A stretch of 64,000 bases of DNA from Bin87 sp965243255 (GCA_965243255.1 CBDEUH010000004.1:2418001-2482000); one strand, 5' to 3'. Positions 8,183 to 16,841 are shown, numbered from the stretch's first letter. Numbers and translations are program-made. Notes: generated by a model from the sequence alone, not told the origin.

Positions 8183-9079
8183 ATGACAGAGCGGATTGGA
8201 TTCGTCGGGCTGGGCATCATGGGCAAACCCATGGCCCGGAACCTGATGGCGGCCGGCTACGAACTTACGGTGTATGACATCGTGGGCGAGCCGATGGAAG
8301 AGCTGGCTACCGAGGGAGCGACGGCGGCGTCATCGCCGGCCGGCGCGGCGTCCGGCAACGTCCGCACCATCACCATGCTGCCCGACTCGGCGGACTCGGA
8401 GCGGGCCATCCTTGGCCCCGATGGCGTACTGGAAGGCGCGGGACCGGGTTCGGTGATTATTGACATGAGCAGCATCGCGCCGTCCATGTCCCAGAAAATC
8501 GGTGCGGCCTGCGCCGAGAAAGGCGTGGACTTCCTGGACGCCCCGGTCAGCGGCGGCGAACCGGGAGCCGTCGCCGGCACCCTGGCCGTCATGGTAGGCG
8601 GCGACGAAGCGGTGTTTGACGCCTGCAAACCCGTCCTGGACGTGGTGGGCGGCAACGTAGTCCTCACCGGCGACGTGGGCGCGGGCAACATCACCAAGCT
8701 GGCCAATCAGATTATCGTCGCCGCCAACATTGAAGCGTTGAGCGAGGCGCTGGTGCTGGCCCAGAAGGCCGGCGTTGACCCGGAGCGGGTCTTCAATGCC
8801 ATCCGCGGCGGGCTGGCCGGCAGCGCGGTGATGGAAGCCAAAGGGCCGATGATGCTGGACCGCAACTTCCGGGCCGGTTTCCGCATCCGCTTGCATCAGA
8901 AGGACCTGCGCAACGTGCTGCAGACGGCGACGGAGCTGAACGTGCCCTTGCCCGTAACCGCCCTCGTTCAGCAAATGCTCGGCTCCCTGGTCAATGACGG
9001 CGAGCACGACGCCGACCACTCGGCCATCCTGCACTTCATTGAGAAGCTGGCCGACGTGGAGGTCAAACGCGGCGGGTAA
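8183..9079 (+). CDS. 3-hydroxyisobutyrate / tartronate-semialdehyde reductase family protein
   Basis: A 298-residue beta-hydroxyacid dehydrogenase. The N-terminus has the NADP(H)-binding signature FVGLGIMGKPMARNLMAAGY; the substrate motif DAPVSGGEPGAVAGTL and the catalytic-lysine helix GNITKLANQIIVAANIEALSEAL are intact. The family reduces tartronate semialdehyde to glycerate or oxidises 3-hydroxyisobutyrate; sequence by eye does not separate the two. The ATG at 8183 follows GGAGGAA by 5 nt, deciding the start. It overlaps nothing but follows the DinB-fusion gene closely on the same strand and may be co-transcribed. Confidence 0.9.
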   Translation: MTERIGFVGLGIMGKPMARNLMAAGYELTVYDIVGEPMEELATEGATAASSPAGAASGNVRTITMLPDSADSERAILGPDGVLEGAGPGSVIIDMSSIAPSMSQKIGAACAEKGVDFLDAPVSGGEPGAVAGTLAVMVGGDEAVFDACKPVLDVVGGNVVLTGDVGAGNITKLANQIIVAANIEALSEALVLAQKAGVDPERVFNAIRGGLAGSAVMEAKGPMMLDRNFRAGFRIRLHQKDLRNVLQTATELNVPLPVTALVQQMLGSLVNDGEHDADHSAILHFIEKLADVEVKRGG

Positions 9080-9085
9080 AATCCG

Positions 9086-9904
9086 CTAATCGGGAAAGCG
9101 GCTGCGGCTCCATTCCAGGGCGGCCCGCAGCCCGCTTTCGGCGCGGATGCGGGCGAACTCGGCGTGCTCCGGCGTCTCCGCAGTGTCGAACTGCGTCATC
9201 AACTCCAGGTTGTGGTTCAGCGCGGACAGGAAGCCGGCCGATTCCAGCGCGCGGTTGACGGACAGCTTGGTCGTCTTGATGCCGATGGCCGAAATGCCGC
9301 GCATCTTCTGGGCCACCCTTTCGCACTCTGCAATCAGGTTGTCGTGGGGAACGACGCGGTTGACCATGCCGACCCGGGCGGCTTCGTAAGCGTCGATGAT
9401 GTCGCCGGTGAGCATCATCTCCTTGGCCAAAGCCAGGTTGAGGGAATAGGGGGTTATCAGGAAGGGAGCGCCGTAGCCCAGGCGGATTTCAGGCTCGCCC
9501 AGCATGGCCCGGTCGGATGCGATTTTCACGTCGCAGACCTGCACCAGCTCGCACGCGCCGCCCAGCGCGTACCCGTTGACGGCGGCGATGACCGGCTTGC
9601 TCAGGTTCCACACCATCAGGAAGGTCTCGATGTTGTGCTGGAGCCGGGAACGGCGGCCGTCCACCGACAGGGGCTCGCCCGCTGGCCCGCTGGCCTCGGA
9701 TTCGATGTCAAAGCCGGCGGAAAACGCTCGGCCGGCTCCGGTGAGGATCACCACCCGCACGTCCGGGTCGGCCTCAATGGCTTCCAGGGCCTCGCGTAAC
9801 TCGGCAATCAGCGTCGGGCTGAGGGCGTTGAGCTTTTCGGGACGGTTCAGCGTCAGGTAACCGATGCCCTCCCGCTCCTCGAACAGCAAAGTTTCAAAAG
9901 CCAT
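9086..9904 (-). CDS. Enoyl-CoA hydratase/isomerase (crotonase) family protein
   Basis: A 272-residue crotonase. It has the N-terminal strand YLTLNRPEKLNALSPTL, the first oxyanion-hole segment GRAFSAGFDI, the second VNGYALGGACELVQVCD, and the acid-containing segment MLGEPEIRLGYGAPFLITPY with a glutamate at the usual catalytic position. The other catalytic glutamate position is occupied within GACEL. The reaction is hydration or isomerisation of an acyl-CoA; the substrate is unknown. It converges on the dehydrogenase ending at 9079 with only 6 bp between stops. The cyclophilin gene lies just upstream on the same strand (14-bp gap). Confidence 0.9.
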   Translation of the reverse strand: MAFETLLFEEREGIGYLTLNRPEKLNALSPTLIAELREALEAIEADPDVRVVILTGAGRAFSAGFDIESEASGPAGEPLSVDGRRSRLQHNIETFLMVWNLSKPVIAAVNGYALGGACELVQVCDVKIASDRAMLGEPEIRLGYGAPFLITPYSLNLALAKEMMLTGDIIDAYEAARVGMVNRVVPHDNLIAECERVAQKMRGISAIGIKTTKLSVNRALESAGFLSALNHNLELMTQFDTAETPEHAEFARIRAESGLRAALEWSRSRFPD

Positions 9905-9918
9905 GTCGTTCCCCCACT

Positions 9919-10680
9919 CTATGGGCCGACGATTTCCACCGACTGGATAACCACCGGATTCACCGGCTGGGAACCCTCGCCGCCGGGTTGCGTGGGCGCG
10001 GAGGCGATGGCGTCGATGGTCTCCAGTCCGGCCACGGTCTGCCCAAAGATGGTGTAGTTTGGCGGCAGGGCGTAGTCGGCGTGCATGATGAAGAACTGGC
10101 TGCCGTTGGTGTTGGGGCCGGCGTTGGCCATGGCCAGCACGCCGCGAGCGTAGGGTCGCTGCACCGGCTCGTCGGCGAAGCGATAGCCGGGGCCGCCGGT
10201 GCCGGTGCCGGTGGGGTCGCCGCCCTGGATCATAAAGCCCGGGATAGTGCGGTGGAAAATCACGTTGTCATAGAATCCCTGCCGGGCCAGGAAGACAAAG
10301 TTGTTCACCGTGTTGGGCGCTTCGCCGGCCAGCAGTTCAACCGTAATCGGCCCCGCCGAGGTAGTGAGCACGGCGGTATAGGACGCAGCGGCGTCGATGG
10401 TCATGGATGGCGGCGACGCCCATTGCTTGATGGAATGGCCGCCGACAATGGCAACCTCGGGCGTGCTCGCGCCGCCAGGCTGGGTGGCGTTTCCGCCGGT
10501 GTCCGTGATGGGGGTGGCGGGCGGCTGGGTGGCCGGCGCCGTGTCCGCTGCGGGAGTGGTTGGGGCCGGCGGCGGTTCAGGCGTCACGCCGGGGATGAAG
10601 CCGCAGCCGGCGAAGAGCAGCGCCGCCAGGCCGGCTGCCAGCAGGGTCGTGAGTGTTTTCCGAGTTGTCATAGCTGTCAT
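9919..10680 (-). CDS. Peptidyl-prolyl cis-trans isomerase, cyclophilin type, lipoprotein
   Basis: The 253-residue product starts with a lipoprotein signal (LTTLLAAGLAALLFAGC, lipobox LFAGC), then a Pro/Thr/Ala-rich linker of about 60 residues, then a cyclophilin domain (AGPITVELLAGEAPNTVNNF, VIFHRTIPGFMIQGGDPTGTG, GVLAMANAGPNTNGSQFFI). The catalytic arginine (HRTIPGFMIQGGD) and the GSQFFI loop are present. It would be tethered outside the membrane and catalyse proline isomerisation during folding of secreted proteins. The start could also be the ATG three codons later. Confidence 0.93.
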   Translation of the reverse strand: MTAMTTRKTLTTLLAAGLAALLFAGCGFIPGVTPEPPPAPTTPAADTAPATQPPATPITDTGGNATQPGGASTPEVAIVGGHSIKQWASPPSMTIDAAASYTAVLTTSAGPITVELLAGEAPNTVNNFVFLARQGFYDNVIFHRTIPGFMIQGGDPTGTGTGGPGYRFADEPVQRPYARGVLAMANAGPNTNGSQFFIMHADYALPPNYTIFGQTVAGLETIDAIASAPTQPGGEGSQPVNPVVIQSVEIVGP

Positions 10681-10695
10681 TCGTCTGGCTCGATG

Positions 10696-11382
10696 CTAGT
10701 AGGGGCGGGTGATCTTGGCGACTTCTTTCAGGGCTTCCAGGGTGAAGTCGGGGGACTGGCAGAGGCTGATGGTTTTCTCCTCGTAGTCGGCGATGGTGGC
10801 CACCATGTCCGGGATGCGGTCGGCCAGTTCGAAGGGGATGTTGGTTACGCCGTGCTTGTCGCCGTGCAGCAGGTCGCCGGTGGACACGGTGAGGCCGCCC
10901 ACGTCAATGGGGATGCCCAGGTCAACCATGTGCACGTAGGCATGGGACACCGACACCTCTTTGGCGAAGAACTGGAACCCCAGCTCGCGTACCTCGTCCA
11001 GGTCCCGCACCGTGCCGTCGGTCGCCACGGCCACCGCGCCCAGGGCCTTGTGGATGTTGGACTGAACTTCGCCCCAGTAGGCGCCCAGGGGCGGGTTGTC
11101 AATGTCGTGCAGCACGATGAAGCGCGGCTCCGGCACCGATACGATGAGGTCCCACCACTCCTCCCGGGGCACGCTGCGGCCCTCGGGCCGGTTGGCGGAA
11201 ATGACGCCGGTTACGGCGTAGCCGACCAGGGGCGGGAAGTCCTGGAAAACGGTCTTGATTTCCGGCAGCATGAAGCCGGCGTTCTTGGGCCGGAAGTTGA
11301 AGCCTTCAATGGCGTTGCAGATGCTGGGCGAATCGATTTGGGACAGGGCTTGCAGGGTGGCGTCGCTGACGGTTTGATACAA
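10696..11382 (-). CDS. RraA-like / 4-hydroxy-4-methyl-2-oxoglutarate aldolase family protein
   Basis: The protein (about 228 residues) carries RraA-fold motifs: GYAVTGVISAN, IDNPPLGAYWGEVQSNIHKALGAV, VATDGTVRDLDEV and GDLLHGDKHGVTNIP. Non-RNase members are class II pyruvate aldolases acting on 4-hydroxy-4-methyl-2-oxoglutarate in aromatic ring catabolism; the metal-binding Asp in TDGTVRD is present. I place the start at TTG 11382 because a perfect AGGAGG lies 7 nt upstream; an ATG at 11406 would put that Shine-Dalgarno inside the coding region. The dioxygenase genes at 13-15 kb fit an aromatic-degradation context, but that is inference. Confidence 0.85.
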   Translation of the reverse strand: MYQTVSDATLQALSQIDSPSICNAIEGFNFRPKNAGFMLPEIKTVFQDFPPLVGYAVTGVISANRPEGRSVPREEWWDLIVSVPEPRFIVLHDIDNPPLGAYWGEVQSNIHKALGAVAVATDGTVRDLDEVRELGFQFFAKEVSVSHAYVHMVDLGIPIDVGGLTVSTGDLLHGDKHGVTNIPFELADRIPDMVATIADYEEKTISLCQSPDFTLEALKEVAKITRPY

Positions 11383-11483
11383 GGCCGGGCCTCCTGAGAT
11401 TGGCATACAGGTTACGCGCCGGCAATCCACCGGCGCACCGCCAAGCATACCACAAAACACAGAAGCGGTTGGGGGTTATTTTC

Positions 11484-11873
11484 TCAGCGCGCCTGCCGCA
11501 CACGCCCGCCGACGGCAACGTTGAAGACCGTACCGGGCGACGTTTGTCCTGCTAGCACGATGTCTGGCCACACCTTTACGAGTTTCGACGATAGGTCCCA
11601 AAATGACAGACTTGCCCAGCCCTTGTTCAACACGAACCAAGTCAGTCCACTGCTCTGCAATAACGGCCACTCTTTGCGCATCAGGTCACGGCCTACCACT
11701 GTCCACTGCTGCCCGCTAGAGATCAAAAAGGGTATCCAGATTTCATCTCCCCGACCGTGGGAACCGATATCCCATGGGGATAAAACACTGTCATCCGGAT
11801 AATCCCTCGCGTGCAGCGCAGCAAGCGCACGGGTCAGGTACGGCGGCACATTTTCGTCAATCAGATAGTTCAC
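11484..11873 (-). CDS. VapC45-like PIN-fold toxin
   Basis: The 129-residue protein begins VNYLIDENVPPYLTRAL, the N-terminal strand and acidic centre (D6, E7) of the DUF5615/VapC45-like PIN-fold toxins, followed by WTVVGRDLMRKEWPLLQSSG. These are presumed RNases paired with DUF433-type antitoxins. I start it at the GTG at 11873, which overlaps the antitoxin stop in the sequence GTGA; this tight coupling supports the assignment. The upstream extension would be read in the antitoxin gene. A nuclease role is inferred from family and context. Confidence 0.75.
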   Translation of the reverse strand: MNYLIDENVPPYLTRALAALHARDYPDDSVLSPWDIGSHGRGDEIWIPFLISSGQQWTVVGRDLMRKEWPLLQSSGLTWFVLNKGWASLSFWDLSSKLVKVWPDIVLAGQTSPGTVFNVAVGGRVRQAR

Positions 11874-12577
11874 TTGTCGACGTTTGTTGCCCTGCGCGCC
11901 AGTTCTTGCTCGAAATACACAGCGCACCAGACTGATGCCTCGGAAATGTCGTAGCTACGCGCTACCAACGAGGCATCCCGACCTTCCGCCTCAAAGTTCA
12001 CGTGCAATGTATCCGTCGGGATGAAGCGTTCATTTACTACTGGGGATCCGAACGAATGAAGTGGGTCAATTAAGACGCTCCGTCCCACAGTCGTTAGCCC
12101 CCATTCTTCAGCTGGATACCAACGGACTGGTGCGTCATCTTCATAGTCCATCGGTTCGAAAAGAGACGGGCCGATGATCCTGGCAAATGCTATTTGACCA
12201 CTGCCGGAAACCTGCTCAATTCGATGACTAGCCCTATCGAAAATCTCCCTTCCGTCTGTTTGGAAACGCCTATGCGAAAATGGGAAATCGGTTTCGAAAC
12301 GCTGACATGCGTATTCAGCAGTCTTGCAAATCCGCTGCCACGAAACTCCGGAAATGTGGAAAGCGTTCACGATGCGCAATTCCATGAGGTCCAAAAAGGT
12401 GGCAAAGTAGTATCGGCCGACTCGTTGCTCGGCGCCGCCCCACAGTCCTCGTTGGCCTTTATGCGTCCGAACGAATCGTCGAGATAATTCAGTCGGGACA
12501 CCGGCTAATGTACGCACTTCACCCAGCCAGTACATACCGGCATTCAACCGATCGACCGATGTCCTCGCTATAGTCAT
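11870..12577 (-). CDS. VapB45-like antitoxin with N-terminal HTH and DUF433-like region
   Basis: The 235-residue product begins with a MerR-like helix-turn-helix stretch (MYWLGEVRTLAGVPTELSRRFV) and continues with LDLMELRIVNAFHISGVSWQRICKTAEYA. The C-terminal part (HVNFEAEGRDASLVARSYDISEASVWCAVYFEQELA) resembles the DUF433 domain. This arrangement matches antitoxins of the VapB45 type that pair with DUF5615/PIN-like toxins. Its stop overlaps the toxin GTG by 4 bp. Such antitoxins usually autoregulate; a small palindrome lies upstream. Confidence 0.75.
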   Translation of the reverse strand: MTIARTSVDRLNAGMYWLGEVRTLAGVPTELSRRFVRTHKGQRGLWGGAEQRVGRYYFATFLDLMELRIVNAFHISGVSWQRICKTAEYACQRFETDFPFSHRRFQTDGREIFDRASHRIEQVSGSGQIAFARIIGPSLFEPMDYEDDAPVRWYPAEEWGLTTVGRSVLIDPLHSFGSPVVNERFIPTDTLHVNFEAEGRDASLVARSYDISEASVWCAVYFEQELARRATNVDK

Positions 12578-12611
12578 TGCGATTGCCCAGTTTTTCTACC
12601 AACGTGCGTGG

Positions 12612-12624
12612 ATGGTATCACCAT
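12612..12624. promoter_or_regulatory. Possible operator palindrome for the toxin-antitoxin operon
   Basis: ATGGT-ATC-ACCAT is a perfect 5-bp inverted repeat 35 nt upstream of the antitoxin start. Toxin-antitoxin operons are commonly autorepressed at such sites. The rest of 12578-12693 shows a TTGACA-like hexamer (minus strand, 12664-12659) but no well-spaced -10, so the promoter is not resolved. Confidence 0.3.
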
Positions 12625-12693
12625 AGTTTGATAGCAATCTGACATACAGCAGTGACGCTGTCAACCCACCGACCGGCTGCCACCGAGCCTTCC

Positions 12694-13000
12694 GATAGCC
12701 TGCCCGCCTCGGCCAACGACAAGTAACTGACACGTCCCCCTTGCCCGCCCTATTCGCACACCTGTACCATTACAACCGGCAACCCAAATCTAACCCTCCA
12801 CCCAGACCCCGAGTCCTCCCATGGCTGCGTCCAAACGTCCCAAACCCCACTCTCTCAAACCCTCTCAAACGACCCCCAAAACCACTAAAATCGCCTCCAA
12901 AACCCTCCCAATTCACCCCCATTCACCCCCGCTATCCGACCATCGCCTATACTCAAGTAAGAGAAAATGAGAGGAAATGAGCGGGAAATCGCCTTTTTCC
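12694..13000. repeat. Copy A of a 300-bp dispersed intergenic repeat
   Basis: This non-coding stretch matches 38361-38709 in order: GATAGCCTGCC at the left end, a block with ACGACAA and then CCCCCTTGC, a shared GTACCAT, a C-rich strand with short CTCTCAAA-type repeats, and a right end of GGAAATGA followed by GGGAAATCGCCTTTTTCC. The plus strand is strongly depleted in G between about 12740 and 12950. I see no convincing open frame. Together with the operator entry it accounts for the gap 12578-13113. Confidence 0.75.
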
Positions 13001-13113
13001 GCAGCGGTAGCCCGCCCCGGTTGACAGCCGACGGTTGCCAACGCAAAATGGCGGCATCATTGACCATCCGCGCCACGCTGATTACGGCCACGCTCATTGT
13101 TAGAGGTGACGAT

Positions 13114-14160
13114 ATGGCAGAGATTCTGGGCCTCGGACTGACCCACTACCCGCCGCTGATTGCTCCCGACGAGGACAAGGCAATCCCCCTCAAGCGGACC
13201 CTGCGGAGCAACCCGAACGTCCCGGAGGGGATGAAGAACCCCAGCAGCTGGCCGGAACCCATGCGCATCGAGTACGGCGAGGACGAGGGCTACGAGTCGG
13301 CCCTGGAACACCGGGCTCGCCTGGTCGCCGGCTTCCGCCGCATCCGCGAGGAACTGGACGCCTTCAACCCGGACTTCGTGGTCATCTGGGGCGACGACCA
13401 GTACGAGAACTTCCGGGAAGATATAATCCCGCCTTTCTGTGTGCTGGCCTACGACGACTTCGAGTGCCAGCCCTTCGGAATCGAAGGGCACGCCGGACGC
13501 CGCAACGTCTGGAACGAGCCGCCGGGAACGACCTTCAAGTACCAGGGCCACAAGGACGGCGCTCGTGCGTTGGCGTCCGGGCTGATTGACCGGGGCGTGG
13601 ACATGGCCTACGCCTACCAGCCGCTGCACGAGCCGGGCCTCGGCCACGCCATCCTGAACACCCTGCTGTACCTGGACTATGACCGGAAGGGGTTTGACTA
13701 CCCCGTGGTGCCCATGCTGGTGAACTGCTACGGCAGCCGGGTGATACGGAACCGGGGCGGCAGCATCGAGCACTCGCCCGACCCGGACCCGCCGGGCCCG
13801 TCGCCCAAGCGGTGTATGCAGGTGGGCGCGGCCACGGCCGAGGCGCTGCAGGAATCGCCCTGGCGCGTCGCCCTGATCGCATCGTCGTCCTGGTCCCACG
13901 CCTTCCTGGTGGAGAAGAACCACTGGCTGTGGCCCGACATCGAATCCGACCGGGCCCGTTTTGAGGAACTCAAGGCCGGCGATTACCAGGCGTGGAGCCG
14001 CATCTCCACCGAGCAGGTCGAGGACGCCGGTCAGCAGGAAATGCTGAACTGGATGTGCCTGGCCGGCGCGATGGATTCCCTGGACTACCAGCCAGAAATC
14101 CTGGACTACATCGAGACCTACGTCTTCAACTCCAACAAGTGCCTGGCCATTTTCAAGTAG
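13114..14160 (+). CDS. LigB-type extradiol ring-cleavage dioxygenase family protein, copy 1
   Basis: This 348-residue protein has the LigB-superfamily layout: N-terminal GLGLTHYPPL with an iron-ligand-type histidine, FNPDFVVIWGDDQYENF at the usual NDH position, SSSWSHAFL with the second catalytic-type histidine, and a C-terminal QQEMLNWMCLAGAMD carrying the ligand-type glutamate. Members open catechol-like rings with Fe(II) and O2. The catalytic His of NDHxxxF is replaced by Gln (GDDQ), so the activity may differ. ATG 13114 follows AGAGGTGA. It is followed 9 bp later by a close paralogue. Upstream lies the 300-bp repeat. Confidence 0.8.
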   Translation: MAEILGLGLTHYPPLIAPDEDKAIPLKRTLRSNPNVPEGMKNPSSWPEPMRIEYGEDEGYESALEHRARLVAGFRRIREELDAFNPDFVVIWGDDQYENFREDIIPPFCVLAYDDFECQPFGIEGHAGRRNVWNEPPGTTFKYQGHKDGARALASGLIDRGVDMAYAYQPLHEPGLGHAILNTLLYLDYDRKGFDYPVVPMLVNCYGSRVIRNRGGSIEHSPDPDPPGPSPKRCMQVGAATAEALQESPWRVALIASSSWSHAFLVEKNHWLWPDIESDRARFEELKAGDYQAWSRISTEQVEDAGQQEMLNWMCLAGAMDSLDYQPEILDYIETYVFNSNKCLAIFK

Positions 14161-14169
14161 GGGGCAATC

Positions 14170-15216
14170 ATGGCAGAGATACTGGGATTGGGACTCACTC
14201 ATTCGCCGTCGTTCATCCGGCCCGACGAGGACGGCGAATCGTCCCTCAAGCGCACCCTGCGCACCAACGACAACGTGCCGGCGGAAATGAAAAACCCGTC
14301 CAACTGGCCGGAACCCATGCGCATCGAGTACGGCGAGGATGAAGGCTACGCCTCCGCAGTGAGGCTGCGCGAGCGCATGGTAGCCGGCTTCCGCAAACTG
14401 CGCCAGGAGCTGGACGCCTTCAACCCCGACTTCGTGGTCATCTGGGGCGACGACCAGTACGAGAACTTCCGGGAGGACATCATCCCGCCCTTCTGCGTGC
14501 TGGCCTACGACGAGTTCGAGTGCAGACCCTTCGGCGAGGAGGGCCACGCCACCCGGCGCAACGTCTGGGACGAACCGGCGGGAACGACGTTCAAATACCA
14601 GGGGCACAAGGACGGCGCCCGCGCGCTGGTGTCGGGCATGATCGACCGGGGCGTGGACATGGCCTACGCCTACCAGCCGCTGCACGAGCCGGGCCTGGGC
14701 CACGCCATCCTGAACACCATCCTCTACCTGGACTATGACCGCAAGGGGTTCGACTACCCGGTGGTGCCCATGCTGGTGAACTGCTACGGTAGCCGGGTCA
14801 TACGGAACCGGGGCGGCAGCGTCGAGCACTCGCCCGATCCGGACCCGCCCGGCCCGTCGCCCAAGCGGTGTATGCAGATTGGCCAGGCCGCCGCGCAGAC
14901 GCTCAAGGACTCGCCCTATCGGGTGGCGCTGATTGCGTCATCGTCCTGGTCTCACGCCTTCCTGACTGAAAAGCACTACTGGCTATATCCGGATATCGAG
15001 TCCGACCGGGCCCGGTTCGCCGAGATGAAGGATGGCGACTACCAGGCCTGGGCGCGCATCTCCACCGAACAGATTGAGGACGCTGGTCAGCAGGAACTGC
15101 TCAACTGGGCCTGCCTGGTCGGCGCGGTGGACGAGCTGGACTACAAGGCGGAGATTGTGGACTGGTACGAAACGTACATCTTCAACTCCACCAAGTGCCT
15201 CGCCGTTTTCAGATGA
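14170..15216 (+). CDS. LigB-type extradiol ring-cleavage dioxygenase family protein, copy 2
   Basis: The product is also 348 residues and is nearly collinear with copy 1, identical over long stretches such as MAYAYQPLHEPGLGHAILNT and VPMLVNCYGSRVIRNRGG. Differences cluster at the N-terminus (THSPSFIRPDEDGESS versus THYPPLIAPDEDKAIP) and in the last 100 residues. It shares the GDDQ substitution and SWSHAFL. The two may form a heteromeric enzyme or have different substrates; a simple tandem duplication explains the arrangement. It ends before a palindromic repeat at 15242. Confidence 0.8.
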   Translation: MAEILGLGLTHSPSFIRPDEDGESSLKRTLRTNDNVPAEMKNPSNWPEPMRIEYGEDEGYASAVRLRERMVAGFRKLRQELDAFNPDFVVIWGDDQYENFREDIIPPFCVLAYDEFECRPFGEEGHATRRNVWDEPAGTTFKYQGHKDGARALVSGMIDRGVDMAYAYQPLHEPGLGHAILNTILYLDYDRKGFDYPVVPMLVNCYGSRVIRNRGGSVEHSPDPDPPGPSPKRCMQIGQAAAQTLKDSPYRVALIASSSWSHAFLTEKHYWLYPDIESDRARFAEMKDGDYQAWARISTEQIEDAGQQELLNWACLVGAVDELDYKAEIVDWYETYIFNSTKCLAVFR

Positions 15217-15241
15217 TTGACCGGTGACACCCAGCGAAGCG

Positions 15242-15269
15242 GTAGGGGCGAATGATTATTCGCCCCTAC
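15242..15269. repeat. Intergenic palindrome, GGGGCGAAT family
   Basis: GTAGGGGCGAAT, a 4-nt centre (GATT), then ATTCGCCCCTAC: a perfect 12-bp inverted repeat between the convergent dioxygenase and symporter genes. Six related sites occur in this window. No T-run follows, so it is not a typical intrinsic terminator, though it could serve both converging transcripts. Confidence 0.9.
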
Positions 15270-15284
15270 GAATGTGCAAGGTCG

Positions 15285-16787
15285 TCAGTCGTCGGCGGGG
15301 CTTGGCTCGTCGATCAACTGCACGTCGGCGTTGAGGGCGGCGAAGTCGTACTCCTGGGATGGCGCTACGATGCGTTGCCCGATGACGATGAGGAATGAAA
15401 TTGCGGATGAGATCACCAGGGCCGAGCCGAAGGCAAACAGCATTTGCTCGTTCTCTATCGGCGCGGGTATGGCCCAGTGTGAAACGAAGTCCTGTTTCGG
15501 GTAGAACAACGCGCCAATAACCAGACCAACGCCACCGGCCACCAGCACGCCCCAGCCGGGCATACGGCTGGAGTACAGGCCCACCAGCATGGGCACGGCA
15601 ATGGCCGCTCCGATCAGGTCGGCGACGAGGAAAACGTAGAGAACGCTGTTGGCCTTGGTCGCTACGATAATGGCCGGGATGGCCAACACGATGGTCGCGA
15701 TCCTCGCCACCCACATCAGGGTACCTCGGCCAATACTGATGCCGGCCATGTCGGCGGCGATGTTGCTGGCCAGGCCGTTCATCATGGTGTCCAGGGTGCT
15801 CATCGCCAGCATCAGCGCGCAAATCAGCAGCAGGAAGTGCATCCACAGGGGGAATACGTCGCCAGCCAGGGCGAACAGGGCAACCGCGACCTCAGGATAG
15901 CCAAAGGGCCCCACTGAGCCGTTGCCGACGGCGGCAATGCCGGCCATCCCCATCAGGAAGGTTATGGGAATGGCCAGGGCCGCTGCGGCCCATAGGCTGC
16001 GGTTAAGGGCCTGCTGGCTCTCCACGGTGTACACGCGCTGCCACATCCCGGGGTGAAAGGCGTTGGAGGCGACGATGCCGATGATGAGCACGATGGCAAA
16101 GTAGTAACTGCCCGCGGCGGTGACCGACAGCCGGCCGGCCTCACGTGCCCCGCTCCATACGTCGGAACCGCTGACCAGAACCGCAGCTACAATCACCAGC
16201 AGCAGCAGGACCGGAATCAGGATCCAGAACTGAATGCGGTCGGTGTAGATGGATACCCGCAGGCCGCCGTAGGCAGTGTAAGCAACCACGACCACTCCCA
16301 CGGCCACGGCGGTCGCCCATTTGGGCGAGCCGGTAAGCACGCTCACGGCGTTGGTGATGGCGACCATTTCGGCAGTGATGAAGATGCCAATTACGAATAT
16401 TATGGCCACCGCGATGGCAACAAAGGGCACCAGGCCGAAACGGTGCTTGACGTACTCGGTGATTGAGTGCCCGTTGGGCATCAGCTGCCGGATGCGGGGG
16501 CCCACGAACATGAACATCACCGGGATGCCCGCCATGCCCAGGGCGTAGCCAACCAGGGAGATAATGCCATAGTTGGCGCCGGATTCGCCGGGACTCATCA
16601 AGACCCAGGTGCCGAACATGGATGCCACCAGCGTGGCGATGCCGATGTTGGCGGGGGCGTGGTTGCGGGAGACGGTGTAATCCTCGACGCTCTGCCGCCG
16701 TCGCCGCCAAGCGTAGGCCAGGCCCAGAACGAGGAAGACGGCACAGGCGACTACCAGGGTCGCTATACCCAACGTGGTATCCAGCAT
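15285..16787 (-). CDS. Sodium:solute symporter family transporter under TPP riboswitch control (ThiV-like candidate)
   Basis: The 500-residue protein is hydrophobic with about 13 predicted membrane spans and SSS-family features (GYALGMAGIPVMFMFVGPRIR, HSITEYVKHRFG, VAYTAYGGLRVSIYTDRIQFW). SSS proteins co-transport solutes with sodium. Its leader carries a thiamine pyrophosphate riboswitch and an intrinsic terminator, so it most likely imports thiamine or a precursor such as hydroxymethylpyrimidine, as proposed for ThiV. The substrate is an inference from regulation; the sequence alone only gives the family. No thiamine biosynthesis gene is adjacent. Confidence 0.88.
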   Translation of the reverse strand: MLDTTLGIATLVVACAVFLVLGLAYAWRRRRQSVEDYTVSRNHAPANIGIATLVASMFGTWVLMSPGESGANYGIISLVGYALGMAGIPVMFMFVGPRIRQLMPNGHSITEYVKHRFGLVPFVAIAVAIIFVIGIFITAEMVAITNAVSVLTGSPKWATAVAVGVVVVAYTAYGGLRVSIYTDRIQFWILIPVLLLLVIVAAVLVSGSDVWSGAREAGRLSVTAAGSYYFAIVLIIGIVASNAFHPGMWQRVYTVESQQALNRSLWAAAALAIPITFLMGMAGIAAVGNGSVGPFGYPEVAVALFALAGDVFPLWMHFLLLICALMLAMSTLDTMMNGLASNIAADMAGISIGRGTLMWVARIATIVLAIPAIIVATKANSVLYVFLVADLIGAAIAVPMLVGLYSSRMPGWGVLVAGGVGLVIGALFYPKQDFVSHWAIPAPIENEQMLFAFGSALVISSAISFLIVIGQRIVAPSQEYDFAALNADVQLIDEPSPADD

Positions 16788-16841
16788 GACTAACCTCCGA
16801 GGTCGGTTCAGACGCAGCGGCCTAGGTTGCCTACCAGCAAC

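Noticed and set aside
13057..14829. A 590-residue minus-strand frame with two internal repeats.
   Set aside because: It repeats only because it is the antisense of two paralogous dioxygenase genes.
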